Shown: positions 34,628 through 42,148 of the stretch, in pieces
Position numbering within the stretch: position 1 is the first letter of the stretch
Layout of the letters: the number at the start of each line of letters is the position of its first letter
Origin: Myxococcaceae bacterium JPH2
GTDB taxonomy: Bacteria; Myxococcota; Myxococcia; Myxococcales; Myxococcaceae
Direction of reading: 5' to 3'
NCBI GenBank assembly: GCA_016458225.1
Contig: JAEMGR010000014.1
Span: 1 to 64,000, forward strand
DNA length: 64,000 nucleotides
Position numbers and translations under genes: made by a program
Notes under the pieces: generated by a model
Databases searched by the model: none
The model's input: only the letters and a program-made list of their open reading frames with translations
Told to the model about the DNA's origin: nothing

Positions 34628-36022
34628 ATGAAGTCACCGCAGTCCTGGGGGAGATTCCCCCGAGTCGCGCAAGAGACCCGTGCCCTCACGTGGGGCTCGG
34701 GCGCGCTGCCGTCCGCGCCGGGGCCGCTGCTGCCGCACGGGCTGGGCCGCAGCTACGGGGACTCGTGCCTCAACGCGGACGGCACGCTGCTGCTCACCTC
34801 CGCGCTGGACCGCCTCATCGACTTCGACCCGGCCACGGGCGTGCTGCGCTGCGAGGCGGGCGTCACGTTGGACACGGTGCTGCGGCTGGTGGCGCCGCGC
34901 GGCTGGTTCCTCCCGGTGACGCCGGGCACCAAGTACGTGACGGTGGGCGGGGCCATCGCCAACGACGTACATGGCAAGAACCACCATCGCGGCGGCACCT
35001 TCGGGCGGTACGTGCGGAGCTTCGAGCTCCTGCGTTCGGATGGCACCCGCCGCGTCTGCGCACCGGACGCGCATCCAGATTGGTACGGCGCCACCATCGG
35101 CGGGCTGGGGCTCACGGGCCTCATCACCTGGGCCGAGGTGCAGCTCGTGCCCATCCGGAACCCGTACATCCTCCAGGAGACGGTGCCCTGCGAGAACCTG
35201 GACGCGTTCCTCGACGTGGCCCGGGCCTCGGAAGCGGACTACGAGTTCACCATGGCGTGGGTGGACTGCCTGGCCCGAGGCCGCAAGCTGGGCCGGGGCC
35301 TCTTGTTCCGAGGCAACTTCGCGCCGCCGCAGTTCGACGGGCTGCCGCTCGCCAAGAGCCACCTGTCGCACGGCTCGGGGCTCGCGGTACCGGTGGACAT
35401 GCCGGCGTTCTGCCTCAACCGGTTGTCCGTGTCCGCGTTCAACTGGCTCTACTACCGCCGCCAGCGCGGCCGTCCTCGGCAGCGGCTCACGCACTACGAC
35501 CCGTTCTTCTATCCGCTGGATGCCATCTACGGCTGGAACCGCATCTACGGCGCGCGGGGCTTCCTCCAGTTCCAGTGCGTGGTGCCCTACTCCACCGCGC
35601 GCGACGCCTTGAGAGAGATTCTCGAGCGCAGCTCGCGCGGCGGCGTGCCCAGCTTCCTGTCCGTGCTCAAGACGTTCGGAGACATTCCGTCCCCGGGCTG
35701 GCTGTCCTTCCCTCGCCAGGGCGTGACGCTGGCCATGGACTTCGCCAACCGCGGCGAGAAGACGTGGCGGCTGGTGGAGGACCTGGACCGACTGACGCGC
35801 GAGGCGGGCGGCGCGGTGTATCCCGCGAAGGACGCGCGCATGAGCCCGGAGAGCTTCGCGGCGTACTTCCCTCGGCGCGAGCAGTTCCTGCCGTACATCG
35901 ACCCTGCGTTCTCATCCTCCTTCTGGCGGCGGGTGAATCCTCCCGCCACGCCCTCCCTGCCCATGCTGGAAGGCAGGGCCGACGGCGCCACGCCGCCCGT
36001 GTCGCTGCTGGCCATCCGCTGA
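34628..36022 (+). CDS. FAD-dependent DprE1-like oxidase
   Basis: A 464-residue flavoprotein of the FAD-linked oxidase (PCMH) type. The FAD motifs H-G-L-G-R-S-Y-G-D near residue 38 and V-G-G-A-I-A-N-D-V-H-G-K-N-H-H near 110, and the C-terminal Y-P-A-K-D-A-R, match decaprenylphospho-ribose 2'-oxidase (DprE1). The substrate-site Lys of DprE1 aligns with the Lys of that C-terminal motif. The Cys that benzothiazinones attack in Mycobacterium is Ala here, as far as I can align by eye. It likely oxidises C2 of a polyprenyl-phosphoribose, with the reductase encoded 22 bp downstream. Start ATG at 34628 follows AGGAGCG. Confidence 0.85.
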   Translation: MKSPQSWGRFPRVAQETRALTWGSGALPSAPGPLLPHGLGRSYGDSCLNADGTLLLTSALDRLIDFDPATGVLRCEAGVTLDTVLRLVAPRGWFLPVTPGTKYVTVGGAIANDVHGKNHHRGGTFGRYVRSFELLRSDGTRRVCAPDAHPDWYGATIGGLGLTGLITWAEVQLVPIRNPYILQETVPCENLDAFLDVARASEADYEFTMAWVDCLARGRKLGRGLLFRGNFAPPQFDGLPLAKSHLSHGSGLAVPVDMPAFCLNRLSVSAFNWLYYRRQRGRPRQRLTHYDPFFYPLDAIYGWNRIYGARGFLQFQCVVPYSTARDALREILERSSRGGVPSFLSVLKTFGDIPSPGWLSFPRQGVTLAMDFANRGEKTWRLVEDLDRLTREAGGAVYPAKDARMSPESFAAYFPRREQFLPYIDPAFSSSFWRRVNPPATPSLPMLEGRADGATPPVSLLAIR

Positions 36023-36044
36023 TTCCCCGGGCACAACGTCACCT

Positions 36045-36782
36045 ATGAAGAAAGTCCTCATCCTCGGCGCCACGAGCGCCATCGCCCAGGCCACGGTGCG
36101 GCTGCTCGCCGCGCGCGGAGCCTCGCTGTACCTGGTGGGCCGCAACGCCCAGAACCTGGAGGCCGTGGCGAAGGATGCGGCCACGCGCGGCGCGGCGAAG
36201 GTCGAGTCGCGGGCCTTGGACCTCGACGACTGTGGCGCGCACGAGGCGCTGGTGGAGCAGGCCATGCAGGCGTTGGGTGGACTCGACGGCGCGGTGATTG
36301 CGCACGGCGTGCTGGGGGACCAGGACGCGAGCCAGCGTTCGTGGGCGGCGGCCGAGGCCGTCCTGCGCACGAACTTCCTGAGCGCCGCGTCGCTGCTGAC
36401 GTCACTGGCCAACCGCTTCGAGGCGCAGAAGGCCGGCACGCTGGTGGTGATTTCGTCGGTGGCGGGAGACCGCGGGCGGCAGAGCAACTACGTGTACGGC
36501 GCGTCGAAGGGCGCCCTGAGCGTGTTCCTCCAGGGCCTGCGCAATCGACTGGCGAAGTCCAACGTGGCGGTGGTGACGGTGAAGCCTGGCTTCGTGGACA
36601 CGCCGATGACGGCGCACGTCCCGAAGAACAAGCTGTTCGCCTCGCCGGAGAAGGTGGCGCGCGGGCTGCTCGCCGCGGCGGATGGGCGCAAGAACGAGGT
36701 CTACGTCCCCGGCTTCTGGGCGCTCATCATGCTCATCATCCGCTCCATCCCCGAGCCCATCTTCAAGCGGCTGAAACTGTAG
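36045..36782 (+). CDS. SDR reductase, DprE2-like
   Basis: A 245-residue short-chain dehydrogenase. The nucleotide motif G-A-T-S-A-I-A-Q is near residue 8; N-F-L-S near 110; catalytic Ser in V-I-S-S-V near 130; Y-V-Y-G-A-S-K provides Tyr and Lys near 147-151. The C-terminal hydrophobic stretch (W-A-L-I-M-L-I-I) with a basic end resembles DprE2, which reduces the 2-keto intermediate to arabinose. With the DprE1-like oxidase and the UbiA-HAD fusion it completes an epimerisation set. Its stop is only 4 bp from the stop of the opposing lipoprotein gene. Confidence 0.83.
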   Translation: MKKVLILGATSAIAQATVRLLAARGASLYLVGRNAQNLEAVAKDAATRGAAKVESRALDLDDCGAHEALVEQAMQALGGLDGAVIAHGVLGDQDASQRSWAAAEAVLRTNFLSAASLLTSLANRFEAQKAGTLVVISSVAGDRGRQSNYVYGASKGALSVFLQGLRNRLAKSNVAVVTVKPGFVDTPMTAHVPKNKLFASPEKVARGLLAAADGRKNEVYVPGFWALIMLIIRSIPEPIFKRLKL

Positions 36783-36786
36783 TCCG

Positions 36787-37821
36787 TCAGCGCGACGCAG
36801 TCTCCAGTGGGGGCACGTCGCGGCCTTCACCGAAGCCGAGCGTCCAGAACTCGGGGCGCTCGGGGTCGCGGGCCGCGAGTCGCCAGAGCAGGTGCTTGGC
36901 CTCATCCTGGCCGTCGAGCGCGAGCGCGAACGTGCCGTAGTGCATCGCGACGGACACCTGGGCGTGCAGCACATGGTGGGCCCGGAGCGCGTCCTCGGGC
37001 CCCATGTGCACCGCGTGCAGGACGCGCGGCCGGAACGCGCCGATGGGCAGCACCGCCAGCCGCATGGGGCCGAAGCGCGCGGAGATGTCCTCGAAGTGGG
37101 GACCGAAGCCGGTGTCGCCCGCGAAGAGCACGGGGCCTCCCGAGGTGCTCAGCACGTAGCCCGCCCACAGCGTGCCGCGCCCATCCGTGAGCCCGCGATT
37201 CGAGCGGTGCTGCGCGGGCACGGACGTCACCGTGAAGCCGGGGCCCACCGTGCTCGCTTGCCACCAGTCGAGTTCCTCCACGTGCGCGAAGCCCTCGGCG
37301 TCCAGCAGCGCCTTGTTGCCCAGGCCCACGATGAAGCGCGGGTGGTGCGCGGCCTCCAGTCTCCGCAGCGTGGGGAGGTCCAGGTGGTCATAGTGGTTGT
37401 GGCTCACCACGACCACGTCGATGGGCGGCAGGTCCTCGAAGCGGATGCCGGGCGGGCGGCGGCGCTTGGGGCCGAGCCACGACACGGGGCTCGGGCGCTC
37501 CGAGTAGATGGGGTCCGTCAGCACGTTGAGGCCGTCCGCCTGGAGCAGCATCGTCGCGTGGTTGATGAACGTCACGCGCAGCGCGCCCGAGCCCACGCGC
37601 GTCGGAGGCTTGGGGCCCGGAGGGAACTCCGTGGAGGGCTGCCACAGGCCACGCTTCTCCTTCAGCGCCGCCAGCACCAGGGCCACGGGATTCGGGCTCG
37701 AGGCATCACCGGGGTTGTGGAAGTGCGAGCCATCGAAGTGGTCCGTCACGGGCCCCTGGTGCACGGTCCCAGCGAAGCATCCCGACAGCAGCGCGAGGCC
37801 CAGCGTGAGAGTCCAGCGCAT
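36787..37821 (-). CDS. NAPE-PLD-like metallo-beta-lactamase-fold lipoprotein
   Basis: A 344-residue protein. A lipobox (L-L-S-G-C) lies near residue 15. The metal site H-N-H-Y-D-H-L-D is at about residue 145, with D-T-G-F-G later and a second His in V-H-M-G; an early F-I-N-H-A-T-M-L-L matches the NAPE-PLD/UlaG group. Such enzymes are phosphodiesterases or phospholipases D; the substrate is not determined here. The ATG overlaps the TGA of the gene before it (TGATG), so it is the coupled last gene of the minus-strand operon led by the type III PKS. Confidence 0.88.
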   Translation of the reverse strand: MRWTLTLGLALLSGCFAGTVHQGPVTDHFDGSHFHNPGDASSPNPVALVLAALKEKRGLWQPSTEFPPGPKPPTRVGSGALRVTFINHATMLLQADGLNVLTDPIYSERPSPVSWLGPKRRRPPGIRFEDLPPIDVVVVSHNHYDHLDLPTLRRLEAAHHPRFIVGLGNKALLDAEGFAHVEELDWWQASTVGPGFTVTSVPAQHRSNRGLTDGRGTLWAGYVLSTSGGPVLFAGDTGFGPHFEDISARFGPMRLAVLPIGAFRPRVLHAVHMGPEDALRAHHVLHAQVSVAMHYGTFALALDGQDEAKHLLWRLAARDPERPEFWTLGFGEGRDVPPLETASR

Positions 37822-38444
37822 CACTTGATGATGATGGTCCAGGTGCATTCGAAGGGAACTCCATCCACGGTGGGCAGCTCGTAGCGAGAGGACTCGACGC
37901 TCGCGAGCGCCTGGGCCAGCAGGTCCGGGGGCAGCGTCGCCTCTTCCACCACGCATTGCCGAGGGGCGCCGCCGCGCACGAGCCGACAGGCCACGCGAAC
38001 GTGGTGCTTGCGGCCCTCGCGCCAGCGGCGGAACGCGTCCTGGAAGACGGGGTCATCGGGAGGACCGCCGCGGACGCGCTGGGGCTCGCGCACGTGCTGC
38101 GAGAGGAAGGCACAGGCGTCCTTCACCTGTCCGTCACACGCCTTGGACATGAGCGACAGCGCGCGCAGCCGAGCGTCTTCGGAAGTTTCGGCCACCCACA
38201 GCGTGAGCGCGCGGTCGAAGCAGACGCGGGCCTTGGCGACGGTGCACTCCTCGGTCTGCACGGGCTCGAGGTTCGAGGCGAAGGCGCCGAGCGGGGCTGG
38301 CCGCATCGCGTCCACCGTGACTCGCGCCGGGTTGCTCCGCCGGGCCGCGCAGCCCAGTCCCAGACACAGACACACCACGAACAGCCACGACCGCGAAGAC
38401 AGGCCCCAGTGCATGGCGCGCATCGTAGCCGGTCGGAGCCTCAC
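37821..38444 (-). CDS. lipoprotein with a TonB-C-like Cys-containing domain
   Basis: A 207-residue lipoprotein; lipobox G-L-G-C is near residue 32. The mature part has helices with Cys pairs (A-R-V-C-F-D-R-A, S-K-A-C-D-G-Q-V-K-D-A-C) followed by V-R-V-A-C-R-L-V-R-G-G-A-P-R-Q-C-V-V-E-E and S-S-R-Y-E-L, with a V-D-G-V-P-F. This resembles the TonB-C-like segments of the two lipoproteins near 2.8-5.0 kb and suggests common ancestry. GTG at 38444 is preceded by ACGGAG; ATGs at 38423 and 38414 are alternatives. It lies 18 bp below the reductase gene in the PKS operon. Function unknown. Confidence 0.72.
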   Translation of the reverse strand: MRLRPATMRAMHWGLSSRSWLFVVCLCLGLGCAARRSNPARVTVDAMRPAPLGAFASNLEPVQTEECTVAKARVCFDRALTLWVAETSEDARLRALSLMSKACDGQVKDACAFLSQHVREPQRVRGGPPDDPVFQDAFRRWREGRKHHVRVACRLVRGGAPRQCVVEEATLPPDLLAQALASVESSRYELPTVDGVPFECTWTIIIK

Positions 38445-38462
38445 GAACGCGCTCCGTCGCGC

Positions 38463-39560
38463 TCAGCCCACCACGGTGGCGAGGATGCGCTCGAACAACC
38501 AGGGGGCTCGGCCCAGGGCGCGCACCACGGGACGTCGGAGCCACGGCCGCCGCGCCAGGAGCAGCAACGCGCGCGTCGTCCAGGCGTACTTGCGAAACAC
38601 CTGCTGGAAGCAGCGCGCATAGGGCTGCAGCGCGCCGCGCGTCGCACCATGCACCAGCGCATCCGGCAACACGTTGCCCAGCGACTCCGCACACGCGAAC
38701 GCGATGGACAGCCCTTCGCCCGTCAACGCATCCACGTAGCCCGCCGCATCCCCCACCAGCGCGAAGCGGTCCGCCACCGGCGTGCGCGCCACCCGTGCCA
38801 ATGGCCCTGCCCCACGCACCTTCGAGTCCGGCTCCACGCCCGACAAGCGCTCACTCAAGGTCGGGAAGCGCGCGAGCAACGCGTCGAAGCCCACCTTCCC
38901 ATCCACTGCGCCGTCCTCCCAGAGGAACGCCAGCCCCACGCGCTCCGTACCCGCCGGCGTCACGTAGGCCTCCACACCCGAGGCGAAGTGCACCTCCACG
39001 TAGGCCGTCCACGGTCGGATGCGGAAGTGCCGCCTCAACCCGAAACGCCGCGAGCCCTCCGCGCTCAGCTCCAACCCCTCGGCCTTGCGCAGCGGCGAGC
39101 CCAGCCCATCCGCCGCCACCAGCACCCGCGCGTCCACCGGCCCCGCCGCCGTCTCCAACGACACGCCCTGCACCGTGCGCTGATACCCGAGCACCTGCGC
39201 GCGCTCGCGCAGCTCCACGCCCACCTCGCGCGCCCGCGTCACCAACGCCGACGCCAGCGCCACCCGCCGCACGCCCAGCCCTCCCGGCGCGGGCAGCAGC
39301 CCCTCCGCCGAGCTGCCATCCTCCTGCACGTAGCGGATGCCCATGAACGGCGCGCTCTCGCGCAGGTCCAGGTGCGTCAGCGCCCCCAATCGCTCCAGCG
39401 CCCCCAACCCCGAGGGCATGAGCCCCTCGCCACAGGCCTTGTCCGCGGGCACCGTCCCCCGCTCCAACACCACCGTGTTCAGCCCGCGCCGCGTGGCGGT
39501 GATGGCCACGGCGAGCCCCGCGGGCCCACCGCCCACCACGGCCACGTCGTAGGGCTTCAC
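38463..39560 (-). CDS. geranylgeranyl-reductase-like FAD-dependent oxidoreductase
   Basis: A 365-residue flavoprotein. The Rossmann motif V-A-V-V-G-G-G-P-A-G-L is near residue 6, then V-L-E-R, A-C-G-E-G-L-M near 44, and the second FAD motif A-L-V-G-D-A-A-G-Y-V-D near 280. This is the geranylgeranyl reductase/monooxygenase superfamily. Its ATG overlaps the FAAL stop (ATGA), so it belongs to the PKS operon and probably tailors the product by reduction or hydroxylation. The C terminus ends with an Arg/Leu-rich helix that could touch the membrane. Reaction and substrate are not shown by sequence. Confidence 0.88.
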   Translation of the reverse strand: MKPYDVAVVGGGPAGLAVAITATRRGLNTVVLERGTVPADKACGEGLMPSGLGALERLGALTHLDLRESAPFMGIRYVQEDGSSAEGLLPAPGGLGVRRVALASALVTRAREVGVELRERAQVLGYQRTVQGVSLETAAGPVDARVLVAADGLGSPLRKAEGLELSAEGSRRFGLRRHFRIRPWTAYVEVHFASGVEAYVTPAGTERVGLAFLWEDGAVDGKVGFDALLARFPTLSERLSGVEPDSKVRGAGPLARVARTPVADRFALVGDAAGYVDALTGEGLSIAFACAESLGNVLPDALVHGATRGALQPYARCFQQVFRKYAWTTRALLLLARRPWLRRPVVRALGRAPWLFERILATVVG

Positions 39561-41311
39561 GGATCCTGCTCCGCCCGCACCATCGCCAGCGCGCTCTTCG
39601 CCATCTCCACCATCATCCCCACCGTCCCCATCCGCTTGGGCGCGGACAGCTCACCCGCGAGGAAGCGCCGCAGCGACTCGGCGCGCCGCAGCTTCCCGCT
39701 CGACGTGCGCGGCAGGGTCCCGGGCTCCAACATCCGCACCGTGTGCGGTCGCACGCCGGTGGCGGCCACCACGGCCGCGCGAATCTGCTCCTCCACGGCC
39801 TCGCTCGGCTCCGACCCCGCGCGCTCGGCCAGGATGAGCAGCGCCTCGTCCTCGCTGCCCTCGGGCGTGAAGCCCAGCGCCACCGCGCAGCCCGTGCGCA
39901 CGCCGTCCACCGCGCTCAGCGGCTCCTCGAAGGCCTGGGGCGCGTGGTTCGCGCCTCGGATGATGACCACGTCCTTGGCTCGGCCCGTCAGGTACAGCTC
40001 GCCGTCCTCGAGGAAGCCCAGGTCTCCTGTGTCCAGCCAGCCGTCCGCCGTGAGCGTGCGCGCCGTCGCCGCCGCGTCCTCGAAGTAGCCCGCCATCACC
40101 GACGGCCCCCGCGCGAAGACCCGTCCCGCGCGCCCATCCGGCAGCACGCCGCCGTCACCGTCGCGGATCTCCACCTCGAAGCCCGCCACGGGACTCCCCA
40201 CGCTGACGAGTCCTCGTGCGCCCGCCTCCACCCGCCCCTCTCGCGCCAGCACACCGGGGTCCACGTTCAGCACGCGCGGGCCCCGGCCCTCGGGCGGGAA
40301 CGTGACGGCGAGCGACGCCTCGGACAGCCCATACACCGGCCGCATGGAGCGGGCCGAGAAGCCCCAGCGCTCGAAGCGCTCGGCGAAGCGGCGCAGCGTG
40401 TCCGCCGACACGGGCTCCGCGCCGTTGAGCGCGTGGCGCCAGCCCGAGAGGTCCATGCCCTCCATCTCCGCGTCCTTCACGCGCTTGAGACACAACCCAT
40501 AGGCGAAGTTGGGCGCGGGAGAGATGAAGCCCCGGTGACGCGACAACGCGCGCAGCCACAGCGCGGGCCGCGCGAGGAACACCTCGGGCGGCAACAACAC
40601 CAGGTTGCCCGGGTAGTACAGCGCCGACAGCAGACAGCCGATGAGCCCCATGTCGTGGTACAGCGGCAGCCAGCTCACCCCCACCGGAGGCGTCCCCGGC
40701 GGCAGGGGCATGGCCAACTCCAGCGCGGCCACCTGGGCCATGAGCGCGTGCTGCGTCAGCGCCACCGGCTTGGGGTCCACCGTCGAGCCCGACGAGAACT
40801 GGACGAGGCCCAGGGACTCGGGACGCACGGCCACCTCGCGCTCGTCCTCGCCCCGCAGCACCTCGTCCACCGTGAGGCACCCGCTCCGAGGCCGCGCCTT
40901 CTCCACGCTCGGCCCCAAGAGCAAACGCACCCGCGAGTCCGTCAGCACCAGGCACGCGCCCGTCACCTGGAGCATGCGCGAGGTGGCCCGGTGGTACTCC
41001 TCCAGCCGCCCCAGCCGCACCGGCGGATAGAGCGGCACCGGCACCGCGCCCGCGAGCAGGGAGCCGAAGTACGCATCCATGAAGGCCAGCGACGTCGGCA
41101 GCAGGAGCGCCACGCGCTCGCCCTCCTTCACCCCCAGCCGCCCCAACCCCGCGGCGACCCGGCGCGCGCGGCGGTACACCTCCGCCCAGGACACCCGGCT
41201 CTCGCGCTCGGCCGAGTCCACGAAGGTCAACCCCAGCGACGTCCTGGCCGCCGCGGCCAGCGCCGCGTTCACCGTGGGGAACCTCGGCTCGGGCAGCGCG
41301 GGGCCTTTCAT
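39557..41311 (-). CDS. fatty acyl-AMP ligase (FAAL-type adenylating enzyme)
   Basis: A 584-residue AMP-forming ligase. The P-loop-like S-S-G-S-T-V-D-P-K-P is near residue 175; W-L-P-L-Y-H-D-M-G-L-I-G near 215 is a FAAL hallmark; Y-G-L-S-E-A near 305, D-T-G-D-L near 425, R-G-A-N-H-A-P-Q and the final P-R-T-S-S-G-K-L-R-R near 545 complete the set. FAALs activate fatty acids and load them on acyl carrier proteins; an ACP gene overlaps this start by 4 bp. It probably supplies the starter for the type III PKS encoded upstream. FACL-like CoA ligation is less likely but not excluded. Confidence 0.9.
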   Translation of the reverse strand: MKGPALPEPRFPTVNAALAAAARTSLGLTFVDSAERESRVSWAEVYRRARRVAAGLGRLGVKEGERVALLLPTSLAFMDAYFGSLLAGAVPVPLYPPVRLGRLEEYHRATSRMLQVTGACLVLTDSRVRLLLGPSVEKARPRSGCLTVDEVLRGEDEREVAVRPESLGLVQFSSGSTVDPKPVALTQHALMAQVAALELAMPLPPGTPPVGVSWLPLYHDMGLIGCLLSALYYPGNLVLLPPEVFLARPALWLRALSRHRGFISPAPNFAYGLCLKRVKDAEMEGMDLSGWRHALNGAEPVSADTLRRFAERFERWGFSARSMRPVYGLSEASLAVTFPPEGRGPRVLNVDPGVLAREGRVEAGARGLVSVGSPVAGFEVEIRDGDGGVLPDGRAGRVFARGPSVMAGYFEDAAATARTLTADGWLDTGDLGFLEDGELYLTGRAKDVVIIRGANHAPQAFEEPLSAVDGVRTGCAVALGFTPEGSEDEALLILAERAGSEPSEAVEEQIRAAVVAATGVRPHTVRMLEPGTLPRTSSGKLRRAESLRRFLAGELSAPKRMGTVGMMVEMAKSALAMVRAEQDP

Positions 41312-41580
41312 GGACGGACCTCCGTCGTGCTTTGCGCGGCGCGCTCCGCCACCAACCGCATCAGGTCCTCCACCGTCTTCACGCCCTCCGCGTCCTCCTC
41401 CGACAGCCGCACGCGGAAGCGATTCTCCAAGCCCACCGCCAGCACCGTCAGGCCCAGGCTGTCCAACTGAAGGTCCATCAAGAGGTCATGCCGCGGCTCC
41501 ACCTCGCCCTTCCACTCCAGCTCCTCGAGGGCGATGCGGCGTATCTCCGCCAGCACCTGCTGCGACACGGGCTCAACCAC
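41308..41580 (-). CDS. acyl carrier protein
   Basis: A 90-residue acyl carrier protein. The phosphopantetheine site is L-D-S-L-G-L-T near residue 39, and a C-terminal helical T-V-E-D-L-M-R-L-V follows. I set the start at GTG 41580, preceded by GGAGG inside the end of the methyltransferase gene and overlapping its stop by 8 nt (GTGGTTGA); an in-frame ATG at 41628 would give 106 residues but without a Shine-Dalgarno. It should carry the FAAL-activated acyl chain to the type III PKS, an inference from operon order. Confidence 0.88.
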   Translation of the reverse strand: MVEPVSQQVLAEIRRIALEELEWKGEVEPRHDLLMDLQLDSLGLTVLAVGLENRFRVRLSEEDAEGVKTVEDLMRLVAERAAQSTTEVRP

Positions 41581-42148
41581 GACGAACCTCCGGAATGAAG
41601 CGGGGGCGCCGGGAGAATTCTCGCGCATACGCGGCGCCCAGCGCCTGCTCCTCCGCGCGGATGCGCACGAGGAGCAGCAACAGGTTGCCCAGGGAAAACA
41701 CCAGGGCCGTGACCCAGGCCCCGTGAATCAACGGCACACACAACAACTCCAGCACCACCGCCACGTAGTTGGGATGGCGCAAGTAGCGGTACGGCCCACC
41801 CGTCACCGGCGGCAGGTCCGGCACCACGATGATGCGCGAGTTCCACCGCTCGCCCAGCGTGGCGATGGCCCAGTAGCGCAGCGCCTGCGCCGCCACCGCG
41901 CCCGCGAGCGCCACCACGCTCGCCCAGCCGAGGAAGGGCCGCTCCCCGAGCACCACCTCCACCGCGCACGCCACCAGGAAGCAGGTGTGGAAGGCCACCA
42001 TCACCCGGTAGTGACCCTGGCCGGTCTCCACCCCGCCGCGCGCGAACGCCCGCGCCGCGTTGCGCTTCGAGAGCACCAGCTCCACGACGCGCTCCGCCAC
42101 GAGCAGCGTCAGGAACCCCAGATAGAGCCAGGTCGTCGATATCACCAT
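41573..42148 (-). CDS. isoprenylcysteine carboxyl methyltransferase (ICMT)-family membrane protein
   Basis: A 191-residue membrane protein with about five helices. The ICMT motif R-Y-L-R-H-P-N-Y is near residue 125, and R-I-R-A-E-E-Q-A-L near 165 is the SAM-binding/catalytic C terminus. In bacteria such small ICMT proteins are often beside type III PKS genes and O-methylate the alkylpyrone or resorcinol product. The gene overlaps the PKS stop by 7 nt and the ACP start by 8 nt. Its start at 42148 lies within the PKS gene end, consistent with translational coupling. Confidence 0.88.
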   Translation of the reverse strand: MVISTTWLYLGFLTLLVAERVVELVLSKRNAARAFARGGVETGQGHYRVMVAFHTCFLVACAVEVVLGERPFLGWASVVALAGAVAAQALRYWAIATLGERWNSRIIVVPDLPPVTGGPYRYLRHPNYVAVVLELLCVPLIHGAWVTALVFSLGNLLLLLVRIRAEEQALGAAYAREFSRRPRFIPEVRRG

